DNA from: Verrucomicrobiales bacterium
GTDB lineage: Bacteria > Verrucomicrobiota > Verrucomicrobiia > Limisphaerales > UBA9464
NCBI GenBank assembly: GCA_027483345.1
Contig: JAIXUV010000054.1
Coordinates: 1 to 34,664, forward strand
Reading direction: 5' to 3'
DNA length: 34,664 bases
Part shown: piece by piece, positions 22,994 to 34,664 of the stretch
How the letters are laid out: every line of letters starts with the position of its first letter
Position numbering within the stretch: the first letter of the stretch is position 1
Notes under the pieces: model-generated
The model's database searches: none
What the model saw: the letters and a program-made list of their open reading frames with translations, nothing else
Told to the model about the DNA's origin: nothing
Position numbers and translations under genes: made by a program

Positions 22994-25900
22994 GTGTTCC
23001 ACCTCCGCGCCCGCAGTGAGGCTTCCTCGCGAGCCCGTTCCCATGGGAACGGCTGCAAGGCCTGCTGCACGGCTGCATGGATCCTCCTGCTGACCCATTT
23101 TTTCGGGGCGTCCATCGGTGGCATGCTTCGGGCGGACCGGATCGACGTCCGGGTCGTGCTCCACGAACCCGACGCGGGGCTCACCTGGTTGCTCAACGGA
23201 ACGCGACTCCAGGCGATCCCGCATCCGGGCGGCTCCTTTCCGATCCGTCCCGGCAGCCATGTCAGCGTCGATGTGCCGGAAGGCGCCCCGCAGGTGGTGC
23301 CATTGCCCGGCGGGTTGAAGTTCCATGCGCTTCCGGACCTCCGGATTCCGCCGGCACCCCAGCTCCCCTTCCATTTCAGCCAACCCCTTCGTGTCGAGAC
23401 CTGGGCGACACTGGACGTGGTGGTGTTGGCCACCCGCAGCGTGGGTGGCCGCGGCGTCCTCGACATCCTCGCCAACGGCGAACCGGGACTGCTCGAGATC
23501 CAGGGACCGGGGCCGGTCGTCACCCCGCCGGCCCTCTCGGTGCTCCGGGCCACGGGCGTGGCCGTGCCTTCGCGGGTCGAGGGCGGTGCCGTGGCGCGGC
23601 CGTTCCGCCTCCTTGTCGATTCCATGGACAGCGTCCGCGAGCTTTCGCCGGATCTCGCGCCTGCGTTCCCGGGCCCGTTCAACAGGCCGGAGGATTTCGA
23701 ACCGACGTCGGTGGGGGAAGGAGTCCAACTGCGCGGCACGGTCACCTCGGTGGCGACCCCGAATCGGTTTGAGGTGGAAATGCCGGGACGCCGGGTTGCC
23801 GTCGAGCATGCCCTGCCCCGGCCGCCTCGAAGCGGCGCGCTGGTGGAACTCGTGGGCGAACTCCATCCGCCCGGCGCCGGCACCGGGACCTGGCGTCTTG
23901 CCCGGGCCCTATTCCGAGAAATCGGCAACGCCACCGGCGGGGCGGCCGAAACCTTGGTGCCGGTGATCCATTCCATCGAGGAGGTCCGCCGACTCACTCC
24001 GGAGATGGCCGGCCGGAATCTTCCTGTGGCCGTCGTCGCCGCGGTGACCGGGGACTACACGCGCTTCGGAGAAAAGGTCCTCTTCCTTCAGGATGAGACC
24101 GGGGGGATCTACTCCTATCCGGGGACAAACGTCGCCAACCACGCCATCGGCGAGGAAGTCCGAGTCATAGGCACGACCGGCGCCGGGCTCTTCGTTCCGG
24201 AGATCTTGGCCGGAGAAATCCGGCCGCTGGGCACCCGACGTGCGATCCGCAGCACGCCCGCCGAGATCGGGGTCCTCAAGAGCGGGCTCTTCGACAGCCA
24301 ATGGGTGGAGATCGCCGGCCTAGTCACCCGTGTGTGGTTCAAAGACGGGATGCCACGACTCGAGCTGACGGACGGGGTGGAACCGATCGAGGTTCGCATC
24401 GGAACCACGGAACCACCGACCCACCTGCTCGAGACCCTGGTCCGCATCCGAGGGGTCGCAGCGACCGCCTACAACGCGAGGCGGCAGGCGGAGGGCGCGT
24501 TCCTCTGGTGTCCGTCGGAGATGTTCATCCACGCGGAGGAGCCGGCCGGGCGCGATCCCTTTGAGACCCCGTCCAAGCCGATCGCCTGGCTCAGGAACTT
24601 CCAGCAGATGTCCCGCGGTCCAACCCGGGCGCACGTCCAGGGGGTCCTGACCGCAGTGGCACCGGACGGCCGGGCCATCGTCCAAACCGGCTTTGACGCC
24701 TTGCAGGTGCTGGCCGCCACTCCCGTGGCGGAGGTCCCGGGAACGGAGGTCGATGTCGTCGGCCTGATCGGATGGAACGGGGCGCGTCTCGAAATGAGGC
24801 GGGCGCAGATCCGGTCCCGCGGGCCCGCGGCGATGCCCCCCGCGGTGCCGCTCAGCGCCCGAAATACAATAGCCGAGTTCGACGGCATCCGGTCGCAGGT
24901 CGAAGGCGAGGTGCTGAGCGTGAACCTGGAAGAAGGCCGGATGCGCCTCCTGCTCATGGAAGAACAGCCCGTCCAGGTGATCGTCCCCCGGTTCACCAAC
25001 CGCCTCTACCAGGCGGACCTCTCACCCGGGATGCGGATCCGGGCCGAAGGCGCCAGACTCAACCGCCTGGATTCCGAGGGGCATGTCGACGGCCATGAGC
25101 TCCTGCTGGGACTTCCCTCCGATCTCCAGATCCTCGAGCGGGCGCCATGGTTGACCTGGAGCAACGCGGCAACAACGCTCGGATCCGCGGGAGTCGCGGG
25201 TCTGGCGGCCTTGGCCTGGATGCGGAGCCTGCGATCCAAGGTCCGTCAGCAGGCCGCCGAGATCGATGCCCGGTACCGCCTCCAGGCGGAGCTGGAGAGG
25301 CGCAATGCGGAACTGGTCGAACAGGCGGGCGAAGTCATCCTCGAGCTCGAACCCGACGGTCGGATACGCTCTGCGAACCCCGCGGCGGGGCGCATCTTCG
25401 CCCAGACGTCGACGGGACTGGTAGGCCTGCTTCTGCCCGACCTCGCCCCTGTTGGAGACCGCACTCGGATCCAGGAGGCCTTGGACTCGGCGGCCCGCGG
25501 CGCCGTCGAATCGGTGCAGTTCCCGGTGCCCTTCGACGGCCCGGCGGTCCGGTGGATTGAGCTGCGCCTCCAGACGTTCGGAAGCCTTGCCAGCCAACCC
25601 CTGCTCGGCGCGGTCGGTCGGGATGTCTCGGACCGCAAGCAGGCCGAGATGGCCCTCCGCCAAAGCGAACAGAACCTGAGGAAGATCATCGAGTTCCTCC
25701 CGGACGGAGTGGTGCTTCTCGACGAACGCGCGGTGATCCGGTTCCAGAACCGCCGGGCCGGTACGCTGCTGGGGTACCCGGCGGACGGGTTGGTCGGGCG
25801 CCCGGTGGGCATCCTCCGCAACGCAACCCTCGAAACCTGGGCCCTCGATCTCATCCAGTCCACGGACCACGGGTCAACCACGGTCCAGTCCGGGGATCTC

Positions 25901-28078
25901 CAGACCCTCGTCCTTGCACGGATCGAGGGAGCGGAACTGCAGGCGGACGTGTCGATCGGGGTCGTCCGCCGCTCGGATTCCCGGTCCTGCCTGGTGAGTT
26001 TCAGGGACGCCTCAACCCGGATCGCGGCGGAAGAAGCCCTCCGGAGTCAGGCGATGATGGCCCGGGTGGAGTCCGAGGTGTCCCGGATGGTCGGACTGGC
26101 CGACGATTCGGAGACCCTGCTGCGGAAATGTGCTGAGATCCTGGTTTCGTTGGCTGGAGCCACGGTGGTTCGGGTCTGGATCCGGGGAGTCCGCGATGCC
26201 GAACCACGTCTGGTGGCCGCCGCCGCCGAACAGGACCTCCCCTGCACCCCGGCGGCCCTTGGCGGCCCGGCGGCCTGTTGCATCGAATTGCTTCAGGGCT
26301 CGGGCGAGGCCCGGCAGATCCTCCACCTCGCCGCCGAACCGGGAATGGCGACGGCTTCGCTGCGCGGCCTCACGACGTGCGGACTCCACCCGTTCGCCGC
26401 GGGCGATCTCGGGAACGGCGTCCTGGAGGTCTATTCACGCGGCCCGTTTCCTGCGCTGGTCGCCGGAAACCTCGCGGTCGTCACCTCAACCCTCGCCGGC
26501 GGACTGCTGCGGGTCCAGGCGGTGACCCAGCTCAACCGCTCCAATTCAAAGCTCAGGGCCCTGCTCGATTCGACACCGGTGGCCATCGTGGAAGTGGATG
26601 CCGAGGTCCGTGTCCTGGACATCAACCCCGCGGCGGAGAAGCTCTTCCGGCACACCGAACGACAGGCGCGAGGACTCCCGTTTGGCATCCTCTCCGGCTG
26701 CGACGACGCCACGCACCGCCGACTCCAGGAAGTCGGCCGTGGTGCCGGTCCGGTCTCGGGACTCGAGATCACGCTGCTGCACGGCGATGGTTCCAAGACG
26801 CCCTGCAGCCTGTTCGCGGCCTCGGCGACGGCTTCGGGCGGGCCGGCATCGGAGACGGTCTGCGTCCTCGTCGATCTCACGGAGCAACGTCGGATCGAAG
26901 CCGAATCCGAACGGATCCAACGGAAGCTGCGCGACGCCCAGCGGCTCGAGAGCCTCGGCGTCATGGCCGGCGGGATCGCCCACGATTTCAACAACATCCT
27001 CGGATCGATCCTGGGCAACGCGAACCTCGCCGCGGCCACGGCCGCGGGGAAGGACGAGCTGCTCGACCACATCCACGAGATCGAACGGGGAGCCCAACGT
27101 GCCGGGGAACTGTGCCGGCTGATGTTGGCCTACGCCGGCCAGGCCGGTATCGGCAAGCAGTCTTCCGACCTCAACGAGATCGTCCGGGACACGCTCCGGC
27201 TGCTCCGGCATGGCATCTCGAAGCTGGCGGAGGTGCGGCTGGATCTCGCGGAACCCCTGCCCTGGGCCCCCCTCGACACCGCCCAGGTCCGACAGGTGGT
27301 CATGAACCTCGTCGCCAACGCCTCCGACGCCCTGGGCGAGGGTCCCGGTGTCATCGGCATCCGGACCGCGATCCACGTCCCGGGCGACACCTCCCCGCCG
27401 AGCGCCGACATCCCCTCCGGCCGCCACATCCTGCTCGAGGTCTCCGACACCGGTTGCGGCATCGAGGAATCCGTGGTCTCCCGGATCTTCGATCCGTTCT
27501 TCACCACCAAGTTCGCCGGACGCGGACTCGGCCTGGCCGCGGTCTGGGGCGTCGTGAGGGGACACGACGGACACATCGCCGTTCACAGCGTACCCGGCGC
27601 CGGATCCACATTCCGGGTCTGGATCCCGGCCCCGGAGGAGGTCGGCCGCCCAGCCCCGGCGCCCGAGCCCGACGCTCCCACGAAGGAGGTCCCGGCCCCT
27701 CCGGGCCTCGTCGTGTTGATCGACGACGAGGCGCCGTTGCGGAGGGTGACCCGACAACTGCTCCAGAGATTCGGATACGAGGTGGTCGAGGCGTCCGACG
27801 GCGTCGACGGACTGGAAGCGGTCCTCCTGCACCGGTCACGCGATCCACTGGTCCTGCTGGACGTCACCATGCCCCGCATGGGTGGCGGCGAGGTTCTCGC
27901 CCGGATCCGGGGGGAGGCCCGGGATATCCGCGTGGTGATGATGAGCGGCTACGCCTCCGGAGGATCGACCGGGGCGGAGTTTCCGGATGCGGACGGGTTC
28001 CTCTCGAAGCCCTTCAACACCGAGGCCCTTGTCCACGCGATGAAGCAGGCGGACGAACGGCGCCGGACCCGTGCCTGA
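22994..28078 (+). CDS. Giant hybrid sensor histidine kinase with OB-like sensor repeats
   Basis: The 1694-residue protein has a basic N-terminus and hydrophobic signal segment (about 27-43). A long extracytoplasmic part (about 50-715) contains several OB-like strand-rich units (for example VLFLQDETGGIYSYPG). One membrane helix (about 726-742) and a short coiled coil follow. Then come PAS (about 775-885), PAS (about 894-1000), GAF (about 1021-1175), PAS (about 1187-1300) and a histidine-kinase core with His1330 in GGIAHDFNNILG. The ATPase domain has its N box near 1437 and FDPFFTTKF. A receiver domain has the acceptor Asp1623 in LLDVTMPRMGG and Lys in LSKPF. It senses an unknown signal in the periplasm and phosphorylates its own receiver; no output domain is present. 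GTG start at 22994, the only good one before the signal segment. Confidence 0.92.
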   Translation: MFHLRARSEASSRARSHGNGCKACCTAAWILLLTHFFGASIGGMLRADRIDVRVVLHEPDAGLTWLLNGTRLQAIPHPGGSFPIRPGSHVSVDVPEGAPQVVPLPGGLKFHALPDLRIPPAPQLPFHFSQPLRVETWATLDVVVLATRSVGGRGVLDILANGEPGLLEIQGPGPVVTPPALSVLRATGVAVPSRVEGGAVARPFRLLVDSMDSVRELSPDLAPAFPGPFNRPEDFEPTSVGEGVQLRGTVTSVATPNRFEVEMPGRRVAVEHALPRPPRSGALVELVGELHPPGAGTGTWRLARALFREIGNATGGAAETLVPVIHSIEEVRRLTPEMAGRNLPVAVVAAVTGDYTRFGEKVLFLQDETGGIYSYPGTNVANHAIGEEVRVIGTTGAGLFVPEILAGEIRPLGTRRAIRSTPAEIGVLKSGLFDSQWVEIAGLVTRVWFKDGMPRLELTDGVEPIEVRIGTTEPPTHLLETLVRIRGVAATAYNARRQAEGAFLWCPSEMFIHAEEPAGRDPFETPSKPIAWLRNFQQMSRGPTRAHVQGVLTAVAPDGRAIVQTGFDALQVLAATPVAEVPGTEVDVVGLIGWNGARLEMRRAQIRSRGPAAMPPAVPLSARNTIAEFDGIRSQVEGEVLSVNLEEGRMRLLLMEEQPVQVIVPRFTNRLYQADLSPGMRIRAEGARLNRLDSEGHVDGHELLLGLPSDLQILERAPWLTWSNAATTLGSAGVAGLAALAWMRSLRSKVRQQAAEIDARYRLQAELERRNAELVEQAGEVILELEPDGRIRSANPAAGRIFAQTSTGLVGLLLPDLAPVGDRTRIQEALDSAARGAVESVQFPVPFDGPAVRWIELRLQTFGSLASQPLLGAVGRDVSDRKQAEMALRQSEQNLRKIIEFLPDGVVLLDERAVIRFQNRRAGTLLGYPADGLVGRPVGILRNATLETWALDLIQSTDHGSTTVQSGDLQTLVLARIEGAELQADVSIGVVRRSDSRSCLVSFRDASTRIAAEEALRSQAMMARVESEVSRMVGLADDSETLLRKCAEILVSLAGATVVRVWIRGVRDAEPRLVAAAAEQDLPCTPAALGGPAACCIELLQGSGEARQILHLAAEPGMATASLRGLTTCGLHPFAAGDLGNGVLEVYSRGPFPALVAGNLAVVTSTLAGGLLRVQAVTQLNRSNSKLRALLDSTPVAIVEVDAEVRVLDINPAAEKLFRHTERQARGLPFGILSGCDDATHRRLQEVGRGAGPVSGLEITLLHGDGSKTPCSLFAASATASGGPASETVCVLVDLTEQRRIEAESERIQRKLRDAQRLESLGVMAGGIAHDFNNILGSILGNANLAAATAAGKDELLDHIHEIERGAQRAGELCRLMLAYAGQAGIGKQSSDLNEIVRDTLRLLRHGISKLAEVRLDLAEPLPWAPLDTAQVRQVVMNLVANASDALGEGPGVIGIRTAIHVPGDTSPPSADIPSGRHILLEVSDTGCGIEESVVSRIFDPFFTTKFAGRGLGLAAVWGVVRGHDGHIAVHSVPGAGSTFRVWIPAPEEVGRPAPAPEPDAPTKEVPAPPGLVVLIDDEAPLRRVTRQLLQRFGYEVVEASDGVDGLEAVLLHRSRDPLVLLDVTMPRMGGGEVLARIRGEARDIRVVMMSGYASGGSTGAEFPDADGFLSKPFNTEALVHAMKQADERRRTRA

Positions 28079-28152
28079 GGTCGATGCCTCCGGAAGGAGC
28101 GGACAACCTCGACATCCCCGCTACCCGGCGCCGCGGGAGGACGTTCCCGGGC

Positions 28153-31728
<3,576 letters not shown>

Positions 31729-31880
31729 CCGCGACCCGCCATCCGCCGGAGACGGAGAAGGGTCACGTCGGGAATCATCGGCGATCCGTCCGCGGGCCTT
31801 GAGCCACGAGGACCGCCGACGGGATCCGACGGCGACCGTGCAGCGGTCCACCGGGTCGGCACCGGACTCGGTGGCGTCGG

Positions 31881-32555
31881 TCACTCGGAGACGGGTATTC
31901 CTCCCCGGAGCCGGAGCCGAAGCCCAGTCCTGGAGGCGAGTTCGGGATCGTGGGTGACCAGCACCAGCGCGGTGCCGGCCTCGGCGTTGAGCCCGAAGAT
32001 CAGGTCGGTGATCCGCGCGGCGGTCTCGGCGTCCAGGTTTCCGGTCGGCTCGTCCGCGAAGAGGATGGCAGGCCGGTTGACGAAGGCCCGCGCGAGGGCC
32101 ACCCGCTGTTGCTCCCCGCCGGACAACTGCGCGGGATAGTGGTCCATTCGGCCCTCCAGGCCCACGCGACGCAGGAGCGAGCGTCCCGATTCCGGGTCGG
32201 CTTCGCCCCGCAGCTCGGCGGGCACCAGCACGTTCTCCAGTGCGGTCAGGGTCGGGAGAAGCTGGAAGTTCTGGAAGACGAAGCCGACATGGCGTCCCCG
32301 CACCGCGGCACGGCCGTCCTCGTCCAGCGGCGCCAGGTCGGCGCCGGCGATCCGGACGGAACCCGACGTCGGCTGGTCGAGGCCGGCGCAGAGGGCCAGG
32401 AGGGTCGACTTGCCGGAACCGCTGGGCCCGATGATGGAACAGGTGTCGCCGCGTTTGAGCACGAGGTCCACCCCTTGGAGGACCACGAGCTCCGAACCGT
32501 CGGGACGCGGATAGGACTTCCTCAACCCGCGGGCCTCGAGGACGAAATCAGGCAT
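31881..32555 (-). CDS. ABC transporter ATP-binding protein (LolD/MacB type)
   Basis: The 224-residue ATPase has Walker A GPSGSGKS (43-50), Q-loop in [10 protein letters not shown] (about 95), signature LSGGEQQR (144-151), Walker B ILFADEPT with Asp168 and Glu169, and the switch His202 in LVTHD. Length and sequence fit the LolD/MacB/FtsE group, which drive lipoprotein or efflux machines with FtsX-like permeases. No permease gene follows; the next gene is a sensor kinase, to which it is joined by a possible GTGA overlap. It starts 45 bases after the large gene upstream on the same strand. A partner permease may be elsewhere. Confidence 0.92.
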   Translation of the reverse strand: MPDFVLEARGLRKSYPRPDGSELVVLQGVDLVLKRGDTCSIIGPSGSGKSTLLALCAGLDQPTSGSVRIAGADLAPLDEDGRAAVRGRHVGFVFQNFQLLPTLTALENVLVPAELRGEADPESGRSLLRRVGLEGRMDHYPAQLSGGEQQRVALARAFVNRPAILFADEPTGNLDAETAARITDLIFGLNAEAGTALVLVTHDPELASRTGLRLRLRGGIPVSE

Positions 32556-32600
32556 ATCGCCGATGGTCCACCAAACGGGCTGCGGGGCAAGGGCCCGTGC

Positions 32601-34664
32601 TCAGGCCACCCAGATCGACGGCTCCCCGCCGAGGGTCCCCCGGAGCTCCCCGAGCCTCGAATCGGCACGGCAGCGCTCCTGCATGCTCCTGGCGAAGGCG
32701 CGGCGCCCGAGCAGATCCAACCGGGCGGTCTCCCCCTCATACTCGGGTCTTGTGACGAAGCGTTCCAGGTAGGTCGCGACCCGGCTCCAATGACGCATTT
32801 CGAAGCCCCTCCGGGCCTGGAGGCGCGCCTGGTACCATCCGCTCGAGAGCACCGACTCCCGGCTGAAGAGGGCCCGGAACTCGGGGTCGGCCAACGCGGC
32901 CCCGGTCTCGTCTCCGCCACGCATAATCTCCAGGAGACGCCTCAGCGGAGGCACCGCCAGCTCGACCGAGCCGTCGGCGAAATAGTGTTCGGCCACACGC
33001 CGATGGGTCGCCGCGACGTTCTCGACGGAATCCGCGTACTGGTCGGCGTCCTGCAGCTCCGGACGCAGCATCTCCTCGGTCAACACCGCATGGGGATGGT
33101 TGAAGACCCGTCCGAAGAAGTCGTGGACGAACCGATGGGTGATCCGCCATCCGAGCCGGCTGGCCGGAATCCGCCGGCCCTGGTGCTCCACATCCACGAC
33201 CCGCTCCAGGCATCCCTTGGCGATCAGATGCGCCGGATCCCGCTCCTCGACCCCCATCCGGCACCAGACCTCGGGCACCAGGAGGCTGACGTCGTGGTCC
33301 ACGCGCACCCGGGGTCCGAGGCAACCGGCGCTGGTGAGGAAGGCCGGGTATCCGGACAGGGCGAAGGAGACGAACGCGGCGTTGAGGTCGTAGACAGGCG
33401 GAAGCGCGTTGAACGGCCCCTTGGTCAGGGCGCCCTCGCTGCCGGCGCCGGTCGTCGACGGCGACTTGCCGGTCATGCTGGAGATGAACTCCATGAACGC
33501 CTCGGGCAGCTCCATGTAGTGGATCGGACCGTAGCAGCTGAGCGGACGGACCCCGGTTTCGGCCGGGTTGTTCCGCCGTCCGGCAAGCACGGCGTGGACC
33601 GGCGTGGAGAGGGGCTTGGCCGTCGGCAGACGCCTGGCGAGACGCGCCCCCATCCCGGCCACATACGAGCTGCGCGGATCCATGAGGTCCGGCCGACGCT
33701 GCAGGTACCGGGGATTCTTGGACGGCTTGCCGTCGACGATACGAGGATGGCTGGTGGTGACGATCCAGGAGGGGGAACCGTCGCCTTCGGATGAGGACCC
33801 GGCCTCCTCGACCAGCGTCCGCATCGGCGCGGTGTACTGGAACAGCCCGACCGAATCCTCGACCAGCGCCCGTGCGGCTTCGCGGGACAGCGGCTCGTAG
33901 TTGCTGAAGAAGTTGCCGCCGCGGGCGAAGTCCGCCTCGGCGGCCTTGTCGTAGCCACGGTGGATGGCGTCGTCGGGCCGCTGGAACAGGCAGGATTCCA
34001 CGTTCTCCACCAACTTCAGCGCCGGGAACGGGCATTGGTCGTCCAACTCGCCGAGCCATTCGCGGGGAACAGTGACGCTGGCCGTGATGTCATCCTCCAT
34101 CTGGATCTTCCGCGCCGGCATGAAGTCCTTGCGGAGCCCGAAGGTGCGCCATGCGCCCTGCTCGTCGTAGCCAACGCGGAGGAACTGGGTGACCAGGCGC
34201 TTGCGTCCCATGCGCAGCTCGTTGGCCGGGGTGCCGTTGATGACGTCGACGCTGAACCGCGACCGCCAGTTGTCGCCCCACGTGGGATTCCAGAAGCGCT
34301 TGACCACCAGCACGAGCTCCCGGATGTGGGGAGGCACGCCCTGGATCCAGGCGTTGTGTTCCTCGGAGAAGTCCTCGCTCGGCGTGAGCAGCTTGATGAC
34401 GGAGCCGAGCGTCCTGTGTGGCGAGAGGATCGGACGCCGGTCGACGCCGTTGCGCGACGCCTCACGGAACCTCGGGGAGAAGTCGCGCTTCAGGACCTCG
34501 TCGACCAGTTCCAGGTCGCGGGCGATGTCCGCCACGAACACCGATCCGTGGATGATCGCGTCGGTGATCGGCTTGGAGATCTCGCTCTTGCCGCCGCCGG
34601 AGACGGTGCAGGGCTTGTGGCAGAGCGTGCCCTCGGGCCGGGTCCCGACGAGGCGCCACGCGCG
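32601..34664 (-). CDS. Large conserved protein, 5' partial; candidate PPi-type PEP carboxykinase
   Basis: The frame is open to the window edge, so only the C-terminal 687 residues are seen. Near the start of the visible part is CHKPCTVSGGGKSEISK; later come FSVDVINGTPANELRMG, QMEDDITASVTVP, and TGKSPSTTGAGSEGALTKG (about 398-416 of the visible part) followed by PVYDLNAAFVSFAL. From memory these blocks resemble the very long pyrophosphate-dependent phosphoenolpyruvate carboxykinases, which interconvert PEP, CO2 and phosphate with oxaloacetate and PPi. I cannot verify that here and rate it moderate. No signal peptide or membrane segment is visible in this part. It reads toward the ABC ATPase with 45 bases between, possibly one transcript. 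Confidence 0.85.
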   Translation of the reverse strand, partial: RAWRLVGTRPEGTLCHKPCTVSGGGKSEISKPITDAIIHGSVFVADIARDLELVDEVLKRDFSPRFREASRNGVDRRPILSPHRTLGSVIKLLTPSEDFSEEHNAWIQGVPPHIRELVLVVKRFWNPTWGDNWRSRFSVDVINGTPANELRMGRKRLVTQFLRVGYDEQGAWRTFGLRKDFMPARKIQMEDDITASVTVPREWLGELDDQCPFPALKLVENVESCLFQRPDDAIHRGYDKAAEADFARGGNFFSNYEPLSREAARALVEDSVGLFQYTAPMRTLVEEAGSSSEGDGSPSWIVTTSHPRIVDGKPSKNPRYLQRRPDLMDPRSSYVAGMGARLARRLPTAKPLSTPVHAVLAGRRNNPAETGVRPLSCYGPIHYMELPEAFMEFISSMTGKSPSTTGAGSEGALTKGPFNALPPVYDLNAAFVSFALSGYPAFLTSAGCLGPRVRVDHDVSLLVPEVWCRMGVEERDPAHLIAKGCLERVVDVEHQGRRIPASRLGWRITHRFVHDFFGRVFNHPHAVLTEEMLRPELQDADQYADSVENVAATHRRVAEHYFADGSVELAVPPLRRLLEIMRGGDETGAALADPEFRALFSRESVLSSGWYQARLQARRGFEMRHWSRVATYLERFVTRPEYEGETARLDLLGRRAFARSMQERCRADSRLGELRGTLGGEPSIWVA

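Noticed and set aside
31729-31884. N-terminal extension of the second kinase from GTG 31884
   Set aside because: The 52 residues are Arg/Ser/Asp-rich and would bury the signal peptide that starts at 31728; kept only as an alternative.
31950-33794. Long plus-strand open frame opposite the ABC ATPase and the PEPCK-like gene
   Set aside because: The minus strand has full ABC motifs and conserved blocks; the plus frame has none.

Overview
The window looks like a high-GC chromosome of a Verrucomicrobiota-type bacterium, into which a lower-GC integrative element has inserted at a tRNA gene. The phylum is an inference from gene style: a pseudopilin with an [18 protein letters not shown]-terminus and DG-type C-terminus, giant hybrid sensor kinases with repeated OB-like sensor regions, an HxH-less periplasmic amidohydrolase, and an integrase with Asn in place of two active-site His. 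No rRNA or species-level marker is present.

Region 1 (1 to about 6766) is the right-hand part of the element. It holds the tail of a phage-type adenine methyltransferase, a minus-strand run of lipoprotein, DyP-partner protein and DyP-type peroxidase, a low-GC gap, an excisionase-like HTH protein and a tyrosine integrase. The integrase lies next to the 3' end of tRNA-Thr(TGT), the likely attachment site. Composition differs visibly: 25 of 60 bases are G/C at 1681-1740, against 41 of 60 at 12781-12840. The other end of the element is outside the window.

Region 2 (7011-11273) is core: a pseudopilin, then the operon rpmH-rnpA-yidD-yidC-jag (L34, RNase P protein, membrane insertion factors, KH/R3H RNA-binding protein), read leftward. 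Divergent from it is a 611-residue Gly/Arg/Pro-rich protein of unknown function (11529-13364), ending at a strong bidirectional terminator.

Region 3 (13466-22845) is metabolic and envelope genes: two coupled amidohydrolases, a Nudix hydrolase, a HAD-Nudix fusion overlapping folB, a SurA-like foldase, a class I DAHP synthase, a small membrane protein, proA and a short-chain dehydrogenase. Several starts are preceded closely by a TAGNCT -10 box and have no Shine-Dalgarno, suggesting leaderless or very short-leader mRNAs. Between proA and the dehydrogenase lies an orphan plus-strand unit: a near-consensus sigma-54 promoter, a structured stretch of about 140 bases and a perfect 12-bp terminator hairpin, with no gene. 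This candidate small RNA is among the most interesting items here.

Region 4 (22994-34664) holds two very large convergent hybrid sensor kinases with similar OB-like N-terminal regions, a LolD-type ABC ATPase without a visible permease, and the C-terminal 687 residues of a large protein that resembles pyrophosphate-type PEP carboxykinase (identified from memory only).
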